Assembly: GCA_000149265.1 (NCBI GenBank)
Contig: CH003416.1
Coordinates: 1,572,770 to 1,636,769, forward strand
DNA: 64,000 nucleotides
Reading direction: 5' to 3'
Source of the DNA: Ciona savignyi
Lineage: Eukaryota; Chordata; Ascidiacea; Phlebobranchia; Cionidae
The notes below the pieces were generated by a model. It did not search any database. It saw only the letters and a list, made by a program, of their open reading frames with translations, and was not told the DNA's origin. Both the position numbers and the translations under genes were made by a program. Within the stretch, counting starts at the first letter, position 1, and every line of letters starts with the position of its first letter. Positions 24,433 through 35,800 of the stretch are shown here, one piece after another.

Positions 24433-26229
24433 ATGATGCAGTCAACAACTAAAAAAAGGAAGATAGCGGATGAAAAGAGAAAATTTCAGGTTCACTGGAC
24501 AGACAAATATTTTGTAGCTGAAGTATTTGATAGCATACTTTGTCTTATATGCCGAGAAAAAATTGCAGTATGCAAGGAATACAATATCAAACGTCATTAT
24601 GATTCAAAACATGAGTCTAAATATAAAAGATTAACTAAAGAGGAAAGAAAAACAAAAATTAAAAAATTGATAAAAGGAATTAGTTCACAACAAACTAATC
24701 TCAAAAGACATCTTGTTAAAACTGATACATCTACAAGAGTCAGTTACCTCATATCTGAAACAATAGCTAAGAAGGGAAAACCGCTTGTTGATGGAGAATT
24801 AATAAGAGAATGCATTATTATTGCTTTTAATGAATATTGTCCAGAGAAGGTGAATTTAGTAAAAGAAACAAGTCTATCGCATCAGACAATTGGCAGAAGA
24901 ATTGATGATTTGAGTGAAGATATTGAAGGCAAATTGAAAGAACGCTTATCCGCTTGCGTTCATTACAGTCTAGCATTAGATGAGAGCACAGATCAAGGTG
25001 ATACTGCACAATTGGCTGTTTTTATCCGAGGAATTGATAAAAACTTAAACATTACAGAAGAAATGTTGGACTTGTGTCACATGAAGGGGACAACAACAGG
25101 CAAGGATATATTTGAACATGTTAATTTGGCATTAGAAAACTTTAATGTTGACAGAACAAAAATTAATTCAATTACAACAGATGGTGCTCCTGCTCTAATT
25201 GGTAAGAATAATGGATTTATTGCTTTATTCAAACAATCTGTCGACCATGAAATACTAACCTACCATTGCTTGATTCATCAAGAACAATTATGTGCTCAAA
25301 AATTAAATATGAAACATTTGATGACTGATATTGTTAAAGTAGTTAATTCCATTAGATCACGGGGTTTGAATCACCGACAATTCAAAGCATACTTGGAAGA
25401 AGTTGGCAGTGAATACGAAGATGTTGTTTACTTTTCTAAAGTCCGTTGGCTAAGTAGAGCAGCTACATTAAAAAAATTTAAATTACTCTTACCCGAAATA
25501 AAACAGTTTATGGAGACAAAAAAACAAAATGTGAACTTTATAGAAAATGAAGAGTGGTTAAATGATTTGGCTTTCTTAGTTGACATAACAGAAATGCTAG
25601 CTCAGCTTAACTTGCATTTACAAGGGAAAGGTCAGTTGTGTAGTTCAATGTTCGAGCGAATAAGTAGCTTTACCAGGAAATTAAAACTGTTCATAGCACA
25701 ACTGAAAGCTGGCGATATTGTACATTTTCGTAGTCTATCAGAAAGAGCTCAAGACTGTTCTGTAAACTATGAAAAGTATGCTAAGTTATGTGAAGATTTG
25801 CTGCAAGAATTTACAGACAGATTTTCTGACTTTAAAAAGATAGAAATTGAATTAAAATTATTCAGTGACCCATTTTCCTTTCAGTGTGATAAAGCGCCAC
25901 CCAATTTCCAACTTGAACTGATTGAACTGCAAAGTCGAGAGAGTTTGAAAACTTACCACAGCGAACACACACTTCCTTTATTTTATAAAGAATTACATTT
26001 ATGTAATGAATTTAATCAATTAGTTAAATTGTCCAGAAAATTATTGTGCATGTGGGGCAGCACATATTGTTGCGAGCAGGTATTTTCATCCATGAAAAAC
26101 ATAAAAACTGCAGAAAGAAACAGACTGACCGACAAACACCTAGCAAACATCCTAAGAATTAAGACAACGTCATTTAATGCAAATGTTGATAACATTTTAG
26201 CTGCAAAACAATGTCAAAAATCTCATTGA
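24433..26229 (+). CDS. hAT-superfamily transposase, intact, BED zinc finger
   Basis: A 598-residue uninterrupted ORF. Near the N-terminus a BED-type finger shows C37-x2-C40 and H55/H60. The RNase H-like core has candidate catalytic residues D183 (LALDESTD), D250 (ITTDGAPAL) and E548 (CEQVFSSMK), plus the family's C279xxH282 pair and the RWLSR segment near 339. The C-terminal hAT dimerisation region runs from about 530 to 580 (LVKLSRKLLCMWGS to NRLTDKHLANILR). It resembles the transposase-derived proteins annotated as GTF2IRD2-like or ZBED5-like. It is single-exon, unlike its neighbours, and more AT-rich. All key residues are present, so the protein may be active, though the 5' end of the element was not found. 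Confidence 0.9.
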   Translation: MMQSTTKKRKIADEKRKFQVHWTDKYFVAEVFDSILCLICREKIAVCKEYNIKRHYDSKHESKYKRLTKEERKTKIKKLIKGISSQQTNLKRHLVKTDTSTRVSYLISETIAKKGKPLVDGELIRECIIIAFNEYCPEKVNLVKETSLSHQTIGRRIDDLSEDIEGKLKERLSACVHYSLALDESTDQGDTAQLAVFIRGIDKNLNITEEMLDLCHMKGTTTGKDIFEHVNLALENFNVDRTKINSITTDGAPALIGKNNGFIALFKQSVDHEILTYHCLIHQEQLCAQKLNMKHLMTDIVKVVNSIRSRGLNHRQFKAYLEEVGSEYEDVVYFSKVRWLSRAATLKKFKLLLPEIKQFMETKKQNVNFIENEEWLNDLAFLVDITEMLAQLNLHLQGKGQLCSSMFERISSFTRKLKLFIAQLKAGDIVHFRSLSERAQDCSVNYEKYAKLCEDLLQEFTDRFSDFKKIEIELKLFSDPFSFQCDKAPPNFQLELIELQSRESLKTYHSEHTLPLFYKELHLCNEFNQLVKLSRKLLCMWGSTYCCEQVFSSMKNIKTAERNRLTDKHLANILRIKTTSFNANVDNILAAKQCQKSH

Positions 26230-26422
26230 CTTTATATTGCAGAAATAAATTTGTGTTTCTTTCTATGTGTGCGTTATTTGTTCCTATTTTCAAAGATGAA
26301 ATTAATGGTTTTTTAATTGTTTTTAGGTACCGATTTTTCTTGAAATTTAATAGGTTCTGCGGCCCATTAAAATATTTCAAGTAACAATGCGGCCCATTAC
26401 AAAAAAAGGTTGGACATCCCTG
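26230..26422 (+). mobile_element. 3' end of the hAT element with terminal inverted repeat
   Basis: The element ends AAAAAAAGGTTGGACATCCCTG at 26422; CAGGG at the tip (read inward) is typical of hAT. Two subterminal copies of GCGGCCCATTA precede it. The next eight bases, ATCTATAG (26423-26430), have the T2/A7 pattern of hAT target sites, but no second copy was found upstream. Confidence 0.7.
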
Positions 26423-26540
26423 ATCTATAGTATCACGCCTATTTAATATAGTTAGGTTTAAACTATATATGTATATTGAAAGCAAAACCAATTAAGTCAC
26501 AGGATTCATATTCAAAGTGAATGGTAAGTGGTTAGTTGAA

Positions 26541-27105
26541 AAGGATATTCATGTTTAACTCCATAAATGGTAAAAAACGCAACGGTCGTTAGTTTGTTAG
26601 TTATGTGCATAGGACATGATGCCCCTTTGTGGTCCATCGAACTACGTCTTCTCTCCATTTGCTTCTGTTTCTCGTCCTTCGTTCAGCCGTTGCGGATGCC
26701 GCATAGATCTCGGATGTTTTCCCGCCATCTTTCGCGTGGACTTTCTTTTTCGCCGTTTGCACTGAAAGTCTTTCCTGAAACTTCGTTGGATTAAGCTCGT
26801 CCCGAGCTTCGTGCAACTTGACCAAACCATCTCCATCTAGAGACAGAGACAAAGAAGGTTCTGCAACGGTCGTTATTATACGGGAACTCGTCAGCTTACA
26901 CCGCGCCCACTGTCGGGTTATTGGAAATATTGCAGTATGTTGTGTATGATTCAGATTTTCCAATATTGGCCTAACCCGTAAAATAACTGGGTGTATGCAA
27001 TGTCAACTAAGTTTCCTACCCAAGAACACAACCGCCTGTCGAGCACCTAGTTTCAAAACTGCAACCATTCGGCTTAAAGGCGCCGCATCAATCCACCAAG
27101 ATATT
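26541..27105 (-). repeat. SINE copy, minus strand, split by an insertion
   Basis: The 3' end of the SINE (GGATATTCATGTTTAACTCC, minus-strand tail) is at 26541-26590 and the body resumes at 26875 through the tRNA-like head near 27060-27105. Joining both parts reproduces the layout of the copy at 28050-28310. The gap is filled by the insertion at 26591-26862. Confidence 0.75.
26591..26862 (-). mobile_element. 272-bp insertion with 12-bp target duplication
   Basis: GCAACGGTCGTT stands at 26579-26590 and again at 26863-26874, directly flanking this stretch inside a SINE. On the minus strand the insert is open throughout and codes a charged sequence (including NPTKFQERLSVQTAKKK and RSKWREDVV). 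No poly(A) tract or terminal repeats are visible. A 5'-truncated non-LTR fragment or retrocopied transcript piece are both possible; the protein is not recognised. Confidence 0.65.
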
Positions 27106-27365
27106 CCAACTAGACGAAATGATTTTCATTATAAGTTGTAGGTATACTTTTACATATTTTTAGCACAAATGCCATTTCCAGTGGCGATTTCTAGCTTTTA
27201 CAATGAGTTAAATACCCAGATGAGAGTATGGTTCATTAGCTTGTTTTCAAAACAAAAAGTACTGTTTCTCAGTATCATTCATTGTGAATATCCGGAAGGA
27301 AACGGATAATTACATGGCGTTACATCTAAGGAGCCATTAGTTGCTTCGTTACAATCATCGCAGCC

Positions 27366-30300
27366 ATGTCTGAAGATTTGTTAGGAAAATCGGAAATTCA
27401 TAGTTTGCTGAGGAGCCATTTTGGTGTGGAAGTTTCACACGTTGAAAAGATTGCTAGCTATCAAGACCAGAATTATTACGTCAAGGGTTTTGATTCGAAT
27501 GCTTTTATACTGAAAATCGTCTGCAAAGAGGAGTCTCGCTGTCCAGGTTTTTTTTTTCTTTTGAATGATTGTTTTCTTTGTGAATTCGTTTGCCAAGTGT
27601 GTTGGTTAACTTAAAACTGCGTTCTACTTGGGGCTTTATTCGGTTGCCGATTATGCCTCGAACTGTACAGTAAGTCGTTTGTTTGTATTGAGAATATAGT
27701 GTTTCTACAACTAAAGGACGATTAAAATGGTAATGTCTGTTATATATAGTATATAGTCAGGGGTATTTAAGATAGTAAAAATCAAACCGTTGACTCTTAT
27801 TTTGTGTGGTTATGTCATGGGCCTCTCGGGAAAGCTTTAAGCCTATATTGCACCGCGAAATAAAATAGATTAGTGAAAATAAAATAGATGAGGCTTTATA
27901 ACTAGTCATTTGAGGAATGGCTCCGGATATTTCAAGACAAAGCGATACAGGATATGGCGGCCATAATTGTTCGCGCCACCTGTAATTGTTTCTCTAACGT
28001 TATGAGGGCACACATAATATAGCAGGGTTTTCACTTGCCCGCTGCAAAAGGGGGATATTCATGTTTATCCCTGTGGTTGTGAAAACGCATTGGGCTTATT
28101 CGTCAGATCACCTCGCGCCCACTGTTCGGTACCCATAGCTATTGTAGTGTGTTGTATATGATTTATATATTTAATTTCGCTAAAATCAATTATTCCAGTG
28201 GGTTTAGGCAATGTCCGTTAAGTGACTTGCTCCAAGATTTAAACGTCTAGCTAGCGCCAGTTTCGAACATTCAACCATTTGGCTAAAGGCGACGCATTAA
28301 CCGACCAAGCTATTACTTTGGATGATAAGAAGCCGGTCATCGATATATTCTACTTAAATTCATTCAGGATGCCTTGGAGTCCGGATATATAGGATAACAT
28401 GCTTCCAATTTCGGCCTGCAGAATTTTACCACCGTGTTTTGTGTATAATGTTCCAACTAATTGTGGTTTTAATAGTCTGGTTGATGTATCTTCTTTCAAT
28501 GACAACATCTTCAAATGACAATATGGAGCATTTTCGTTTTCTTTCTTATAGAAAACATGTAATATATTTTAGAATATGTATTCCAACTAATTGTGGTTTT
28601 AATAGTCTGGTTGATGTATCTTCTTTCAATGACAACATTTTCAAATGACAATATGGAGCATTTTCGTTTCCCTTCTTATAGAAAACATGTAATATATTTT
28701 AGAATATGTATTTGGCCACTGATACTCGTTTTAATCACCAAGTAAAATCGGCAAACACGATCGATGGATCGATTTTAATAATATACTATTCAGATGTATT
28801 CCGGAGTATTTCCGAGTTATTGGAGCACTTAACCCAATCTGGAATCAACGTACCAAAACCAATTAGAGCGAAAGACAAAGATTCGATCCTGGTAATGGAT
28901 ATTGGTAAGACAGGAAGAAAATGTAATATAAAAGGATACTTATTTCCGTCCTGTAAATGGAAAAACAACTATCGCTAAAGTGGCCAATCGTTAAATCCTC
29001 TGACCCATATTCAGATTAACGGAGCTATTGACTCCAAATGCAACATAGGCATTGCTTGCTAGACGTTTTATTAAAACTAAACCACTGGGTCTGGGCAAGA
29101 TTTGCTAAGCGCCTTGCCTAAGACTATGGTATCACCTCTCAGCGTCGTCCAGCGCTATACGAATGAGCTACCCAGAGGCAAGGTTTAAGGTATAACCTAC
29201 ATTGATCTCTATTAAGCAAAAAAGCAGTGATCCCTATTTTATCTTGATTCTAGAAGAATTGTCCCTGCGTCTCTTTTTCGACCATTATATTGTCCTAATC
29301 GCAGGTTACTTTGTACTTAAAACGTGTCTCAAAGGCTCTTGTATTTTTTGACTCCATGAAAAACATAAATATCCTATATATATCAAGATGATTATTTTTA
29401 AACGCTGCTGTAATGCACACCCTACCTGTCTAGGTGGCTCGTCTTACGTCATACAGCTTGTGACGTTTATCCCCGGTGACGTATTCAGAGACGTCATAAC
29501 TAGCGAGTCAAACTTTTACCAAATTGTGAAAGACGCGGCAAGATCAATTGGTTTGATAAACAAAACCCTGCAAGTGAGTTAGATTGAAGTGATATTAGTC
29601 CCACCAACGATCGATATAAGAATATTTATTTATAACACACACTGCCTGATAGTTTTCTAAGCTCCGTGTTCATTATCCGTTCACATATCTTAATGGAATG
29701 GTGGGTTGCCTCGAAACTATTTTCTGGCCATTTTGTCACACTTAGCGGACGTTGCGTGAACCCATTGCATAAACGGGTTAAACAAAACAGTAGCAGCGTC
29801 CTATGATTTGGACACCAGTTTACATTTTTTTTACTGAGCCAAGTTTCGAACCCATGATGGGCTCGTCACAAGGACCGTTTTTTGTATAAGAGTCGGTATA
29901 TGTATCGGTCGCGTTAACCATTTGGCCACACGACCGTACGCCCAGTTTACATTAACCGCGTATAAATCTTTAATATGATTTTCTGGTACCCGTATGTTGG
30001 GTACAGGTAATTTTGACGATTTCTTGTTTTCAAAAAACCGTTTAGGCGGCTAATTCAGCCAATTATTCTTCCTATCTCTCTTATTCATTGTTACTTAGCA
30101 AAATACTATATACCATAACTAAAAAGGTGCCACTCTTCAGACCCGACCGCGCATACAAAGGCCCATTAATTGGTTATACGCCTTCTTTATTACCCACGTT
30201 AAAAAATTGAACAGTGAAGAAAAATGCTTCTTTTAAAGGGTGTCCAGCTTCAAACTCCCTTGCCGAACCGCAACATGCTATGGAAGCTTACAAACTTTAC

Positions 30301-31130
30301 CATGGCAAAGTCAGGGTACCGGCTAAAGTATATAAAAGATCCTCGCCTTCGTCAAATCTGTAAACAAACGATGTTAAAGTTTGAACTGGCAGTTGTACCA
30401 AATTTAAACCAGTTAAGATCAGGTACGATGTTATTTTGCGTGAATTGTTGTGAACGAAGTTTTGTACATGTGAGGGTATTACAATAGATAATAATGTAAG
30501 TATGTTCAATTACAAATGGTTTGGGCATTAAGTGCTAAATTATACTCTGTACTTGCGCAGGTTTAACCCACGGCGATGGTAATGGTGGAAACGTTATTAT
30601 ACAGAAGGCAAAAGTTAGCTCAAAAACCGCGGATATAAAATACGAATATTTCGGTAAGTTGGATTTGTAGAAAATCCCGTATAAGCTTATAACGCATTTT
30701 AGCAGCAGTTTTTTGTTTAAAAAATAAACACAGATTCGCTTAAATGAGTTATTTTCCAATTTTATATGAAACATTTCAAAAAGAAAGTATTTTGACAGGT
30801 CTCATCGATTTAATGGATGTCCACGAAACCGCTTATGTGTTTGAGTTGGCAACTATAATATCGCTGATGGCGTGCCAAGCTTTAAGACGCGGTTTTGTCG
30901 TAAAGAAAACCAAGGACGCATGTGTTTCCGGTTACGAAAGTTCATTTCCGTTGACCGATACAGAAAAGTCATTTCTGGATTTAAGCATTGCGGCCCGCTT
31001 GGCGTGCTATATATGCTCCAGTTCATTTTATGCACACGAGGATCCTGTAAATCGGGATCATATTTTGTACTTTTTTGAAGGATCTTCTGCAATGTTGAAG
31101 CAATTTTGGCAAGCTGTGACTCCCCTGTAG
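27366..31130 (+). CDS. Hydroxylysine kinase-like protein, paralog A (six exons)
   Basis: A member of the APH/choline kinase-like fold that in animals includes HYKK, which phosphorylates 5-hydroxylysine with GTP. Exons: 27366-27546, 28794-28904, 29434-29573, 30239-30422, 30561-30653, 30799-31130; phases 1,1,0,1,1; 346 residues. The N-lobe shows YQDQNYYVKG and FILKI (nucleotide-binding lysine region). The catalytic loop is HGDGNGGNV in exon 5. The metal-binding Asp is in exon 6 (GLIDLMDVHETAYVFELA, aligning with LDFGD...YVFEVA of HYKK). The order and length match HYKK from memory. The exon 4 start could be 30248 instead; 30239 aligns better with paralog B. Exon lengths 111, 140 and 93 are identical to paralog B, proving a tandem duplication. 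Substrate is inferred. Confidence 0.87.
28050..28310 (-). repeat. SINE copy in intron 1 of kinase A
   Basis: Full-length minus-strand copy. The tail lies at GGGGATATTCATGTTTATCCC and the tRNA-like head near 28262-28310, with the B-box-like GTTTCGAAC read on the plus strand. Confidence 0.75.
28448..28710. repeat. Tandem duplication, 130-bp unit
   Basis: TTCCAACTAATTGTGG starts at 28451 and again at 28581. The two units differ at very few positions (ATC/ATT and a T/C change), so the duplication is young. It ends 83 bases before exon 2 of kinase A. Confidence 0.9.
29725..29940 (-). repeat. Degenerate SINE copy in intron 3 of kinase A
   Basis: Retains GGACGTTGCGTGAACCCATT and a GTTTCGAACCC B-box-like stretch, with gaps relative to other copies. 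Confidence 0.5.
30046..30188 (+). repeat. Dispersed element, family B, internally deleted copy
   Basis: Has the start (CCAATTATTCTTCCTATCTCT) and end (TTAATTGGTTATACGCC) of the family seen in full at 31221-31676 and 37500-37946, but only about 140 bases in total. Confidence 0.65.
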
Positions 31131-32889
31131 TATTTCAACGATCTTTAAATGTGTTTGATAAGCCCGCGATGTATAGCACGATTATTACATGTTATAAGCT
31201 GGAGAGTAATATAGGAGACTTTCAACTAATTATTCTCCCTATCTCTCAAGTGCAAACTGACCTCACAAAAACGGCTGTCACTTAAAATCCAGACATAGGA
31301 AGTCTTAGATTTTTTCACAATTTAAAATTGAAGCTTGGATCTGACCCGTAAACTCAAAACCCCACAAAATTTTGTTTACAATTTTTGAACCCATACCCCT
31401 TCGTACATCGGCAACTTTTTCCCAACAAAACAGCTAGGAAATGCACAATCAACACCTTTATTTCACAAAGCACTGCTCCACGATTACAAAACTTTACAGC
31501 TAAACGAGAACACCGGCGCGCAGCCTAGCACATGCTGCTTTCAACAAAACAAACATTGGGAAATTACCACCATTGTTACTCAGCAAAACACTAGTTTAAA
31601 AACACTGACTCATGGAGGTACCACTCGTCACATCCTGCCGTTCATAGAGGTCTTAATTGGTTATACGCCATCTATAAGAGCTGTCAATAACGGTTGGTGA
31701 ATAATACATAACACTAATGATCTGTGAAAACAAAGAAGCCTACTTATGGGCTTGTGGTAAGCTTTTTAGTGATTGATGCTTCCTAATAACAATGTAAAGT
31801 TGTTTACTTTGAGAATTGCGGTGAAGCCTGACGTTTTGTTTTGAATATGTGTCGACTAGATTTGTATACCATACATCTACCGCTGTTTTCGGAACGTTAT
31901 ACTCAACCATTATAATAAGCCAAACAATAACAGTATATATTATCAACCTTACTGCAAAACGAGCTGTCAATATCGTAAAAATTACTTCATACCCAAGACC
32001 GGAACTATTGCAGCATAGTGAATAAGGCGAGGCTTTTGGTATGGTACAAGTCATTAAGTTAAAGCAAAGATCACTAAGTGTCTTACACAAGAACACAACC
32101 GACCACCTTTCGGCTAATATTGAAGTTACAACTGACGATCTCCATATGGTATACATCAGACTAGATATGTGGTCAATGAGGGATTTTATTTTGCGTTGAC
32201 TGAATACATATTTAGGCAGAATTTTCCGGTTTTAAAGGCAGCAAGATGTATTAGACAATTCGACCATTTACTTACCAGTTGAAGGAAACGTGTAATTTCC
32301 GGGATATTTCAAGCATCGGACAACTAGTACACTTTGTTTAGCAAATGCAGACCTTAAAGCTCGTAGTCTTTCTGTTGTTCGGCAGTTAAGCCGTTTAAAT
32401 AGAATAAAATAGGCTAAATTGGTCCTACGAAGGGTAAAATTGTGTTACATAAATAATAAAAAGGATGCGGATTATCCAGGGGTGTAATACAGTTTGTCCC
32501 CTGTAGATTAAAACTAGTGGTATTATTGTTTAGTTATATATTGCAGTGTTACAGGCAGCCAATAAACGCCTATACATAAGTATTCTGGCGCCAACTCAAG
32601 TAGTCGGTTTGAAACCAGTAGTGTTAAAGGCAGACGCTTTTGTAAATTATATTTTCCTCGTTTGAAACCACTGCATTCATCCAAACTTTGATTACGGAGA
32701 CGGAGTAAATTGTTTTAAATTATTTCTCATGTATTTATATATATTTTAGCTAATGCCCATACACAGAAAATTTAATTTTCAATACACTGTTGCATCCGTG
32801 GGTGGCCAAGTCTAAGATGGATATCCTAAGCAGTCGTCGACAGTTAGACTAAAATAAATTAATCGTGTTATTACAGGCATCAGTTAGGA
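31131..32889. other. Spacer between the two kinase genes
   Basis: Contains the family B element, a weak SINE-like piece near 32065-32135 (minus) and otherwise unassigned AT-rich DNA. The minus-strand open frame at 31740-32156 (138 codons) is unrecognised and overlaps the SINE piece, so it is not called a gene. Confidence 0.6.
31221..31676 (+). repeat. Dispersed element, family B, copy 1
   Basis: About 455 bp, closely similar to 37500-37946 over its whole length (for example both carry ACACCGGCGCGCAGCCTAGC). The ends CAACTAATTA and TTAATTGGTTAT form a weak inverted repeat. No coding capacity. Confidence 0.8.
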
Positions 32890-35800
32890 ATGGCTAACTT
32901 AGATCCGACCGAAATCCAAAGTCTAGTTTTTGATAGGTTCGGTGTAAAAGTTGACAAGGTAAAGAAAGGAAACGGATACTACGACAACAATTATTATGTA
33001 CAAGAATCCGGCAGTTCAACTGGTTATATCTTGAAGTTTCTAAATAAGGATGATTCTTGCTTCCCAGGCAGGACCGTTTGACGACAGCACAATTTTTTAA
33101 CAGCATTGTCCGTCCGCCCGGTTAGTCTGGCGGTTAAGTGCGTCGCCTTCAATCGAAAGGCAGGTGCGAAATTGGTCTCTAGCTAGACGGTTGTGTCCTT
33201 TGGAAAGGCACTTTACGGACATTGCGTGAACCCAGCGGATTAATGGGTTCTACCAAATTAAAGGAACGTGTCTATCATATACAACACACTGTAATAGCTC
33301 TGGTAACCCGCAGTCGACTCGAGGTGATTTTACGATTGTCCGTTTGTTAACCCCTTGCCCCTGGTTTTCCAATCCACGGGGATAAACCTGAATATCCCAT
33401 CCCTTTTATTCTATCCGTAATGTACCGACATTATCCTTTAATAATAGAAGGCACAAAGAACATACGCTATTCCATTCTATTTTACACATTTTTTTACATA
33501 ACTTTAAAATAAATTGATATGAATATTAAACGGATACATATAGATTCGGCATTTCTACAGTAACAATAATTAGGATATATTTGCGTATTATCCCTGTAAT
33601 TAGAAACATAAGTTATCACTCGGTAATCTTAATATTATCTTCCTCCAAAGCCCTATTTGCCGGAGCTGTTGCAGTGTATTGTATAACGAAGAGGTTGTTA
33701 AGTTCCATCCATTAGGCAATTGGGTTTTGGATTGACTAACGTCCGATAGATTGCTTGCCCAAAGATACAACAGACCAAACCATCGGTTGGGTTTGTTTCC
33801 CAACCTTTCTGCTGTAAGATGACAGGCCTAAGCTATAGAGCTATGCGCCAAGAGATAATCAAACGATTTATCTGAACGATGATCAATGTTACGACCTTCG
33901 ATGAATATTCGGGCAAGAAATTGATGATACACAACTGTTACAAATACACAAGTATTCACAACAGTTTCATAACACGTGTACTGTATAGCTCTTGTTTCCA
34001 GATGCTTTCAGAGGAATTAGTGAAATGGTCAATGTTCTATCTTCATCCGGATTCCACATTCCGAAGCCAGTTCGCACAAAGGATGGTGGTATGCTGACAA
34101 CGATAGAAATAGGTAACTAGGCATGGTGTAATTATTTGTGGCCTCGCACCCGAATAATCCCATTTTCAGCACTGGTTTTACTCAGGGTATATATATATAT
34201 TTTTTTTTTTTACTTTTTGTGTGAGATTCTAAGCTCATATATATATATGTATATGTTGATTTAACCTTCATACGTTCATTTTATCATAGAGGCTACAAGA
34301 TCTGTGTTGAGAAATTATCATTATTATGGGTCCCAATTGAAAAATTGGGACACATATTGTTTTTGTCCGTTTTTTTTCTTTTTTTCTTTTTTTTTCTTTT
34401 TTTTCTTCGTCAAAGGTTTGACAGGCATGGCATGGCGCCCCGACATCTACCAGAAGGAATAATGGAATCGTAATGAAACTTAGCCATTTGTTAGACAACA
34501 TGGTCTAGATATGCAGAAACCAAAATTTTGGGTGATAAATCAAGGGGAATTCCCCTGGGAGGTTAAAAACCAAAACGGTATTTTTTATAAAAAAATTAGC
34601 TTTTTGTAGCATAGCGCTTAAACAGCTGCTCCCAATTTGAATAAGATTTGGTAGAATGTAAGTGCATTAGACACTGATTTAACTATTGAAAAAAATAAAA
34701 AAATTACCTAGGGAAATACCCTAAAAATAAGATTTTGTTCTCAAATCATGATTGTGACAGGCATGGCATGGCGCCCCGACATCTACCAGAAGGAATAATG
34801 GAATCGTAATGAAACTTAGCCATTTGTTAGACAACATGGTCTAGATATGCAGAAACCAAAATTTTGGGTGATAAATCAAGGGGAATTCCCCTGGGAGGTT
34901 AAAAACCAAAACGGTATTTTTTATTAAAAAAATTAGCTTTTTGTGGCATAGCGCTTAAACAGCTGCTCCAATTTGAATAACATTTGGTAGAATGTAAGTG
35001 CATTAGACACTGATTTAACACTTGGAAAAAAATATTTACCTAGGGAAATACCCTAAAAATAAGATTTTGTTCTCAAATCATGATTGTGACAGGCATGGCA
35101 TGGCGCCCCGACATCTACCAGAAGGAATAATGGAATCGTAATGAAACTTAGCCATTTGTTAGACAACATGGTCTAGATATGCAGAAACCAAAATTTTGGG
35201 TAATGAATCCAGGGGAATTCCCATAAGACGTTAAAAACCAAAACGTTTTTTTTTCTAATAAATTAGCTTTTGGGGGCATAGCGCTTGAACGGCTGCTCTA
35301 ATTTTGATCAGATTCAGTGAAATGTTAGACCATTAGACACTTTGTGCCAATTAAAAAATAGAAAACATTTACTTAGGGTAATTTCCTTGAAAACGAAGAT
35401 ATGTTCTTGAGTTACGATTGTAACAGACATGCCATATCGCACTGACATCTCTAATAAGCAGTCTACAAGTCAGATTAAAACTTTAAGAATTGTTCCATAA
35501 CATAAGTCACTTATAAAAACAGAAAATTATCTACTAAACCCAGGGAAATTTCCTGAAACCATTAAAAAATAAATCGGGCTGTTTTGGGAATTTAGCCTTA
35601 TTTCACTACAGTGCTTGAAAAGAAGCTTTAATTTAAAATATTTGTGGTGAAATGTTCGTAAATTTTAGACGTTTATCTTTTATTTAACTGCACATGAAAA
35701 ATAAGTTTGGTTGGTTAACTATGGGACCCATGCGTTTATGCTTGCAGAAACAAACTATATACTCGGTGTATAAAATACAAATTGTGGTTAGGGACCCTGT

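Noticed and set aside
31740-32156. 138-codon minus-strand open frame between the kinase genes
   Set aside because: Partly made of SINE sequence and similar to nothing recognised.
33112-33190. A functional tRNA gene
   Set aside because: The tRNA-like head is attached to a conserved SINE body repeated elsewhere and the cloverleaf is imperfect.
34421-35700. Regular repeats as a CRISPR array
   Set aside because: Units of about 334 bp without short repeat/spacer structure, in an animal intron; an ordinary tandem repeat.
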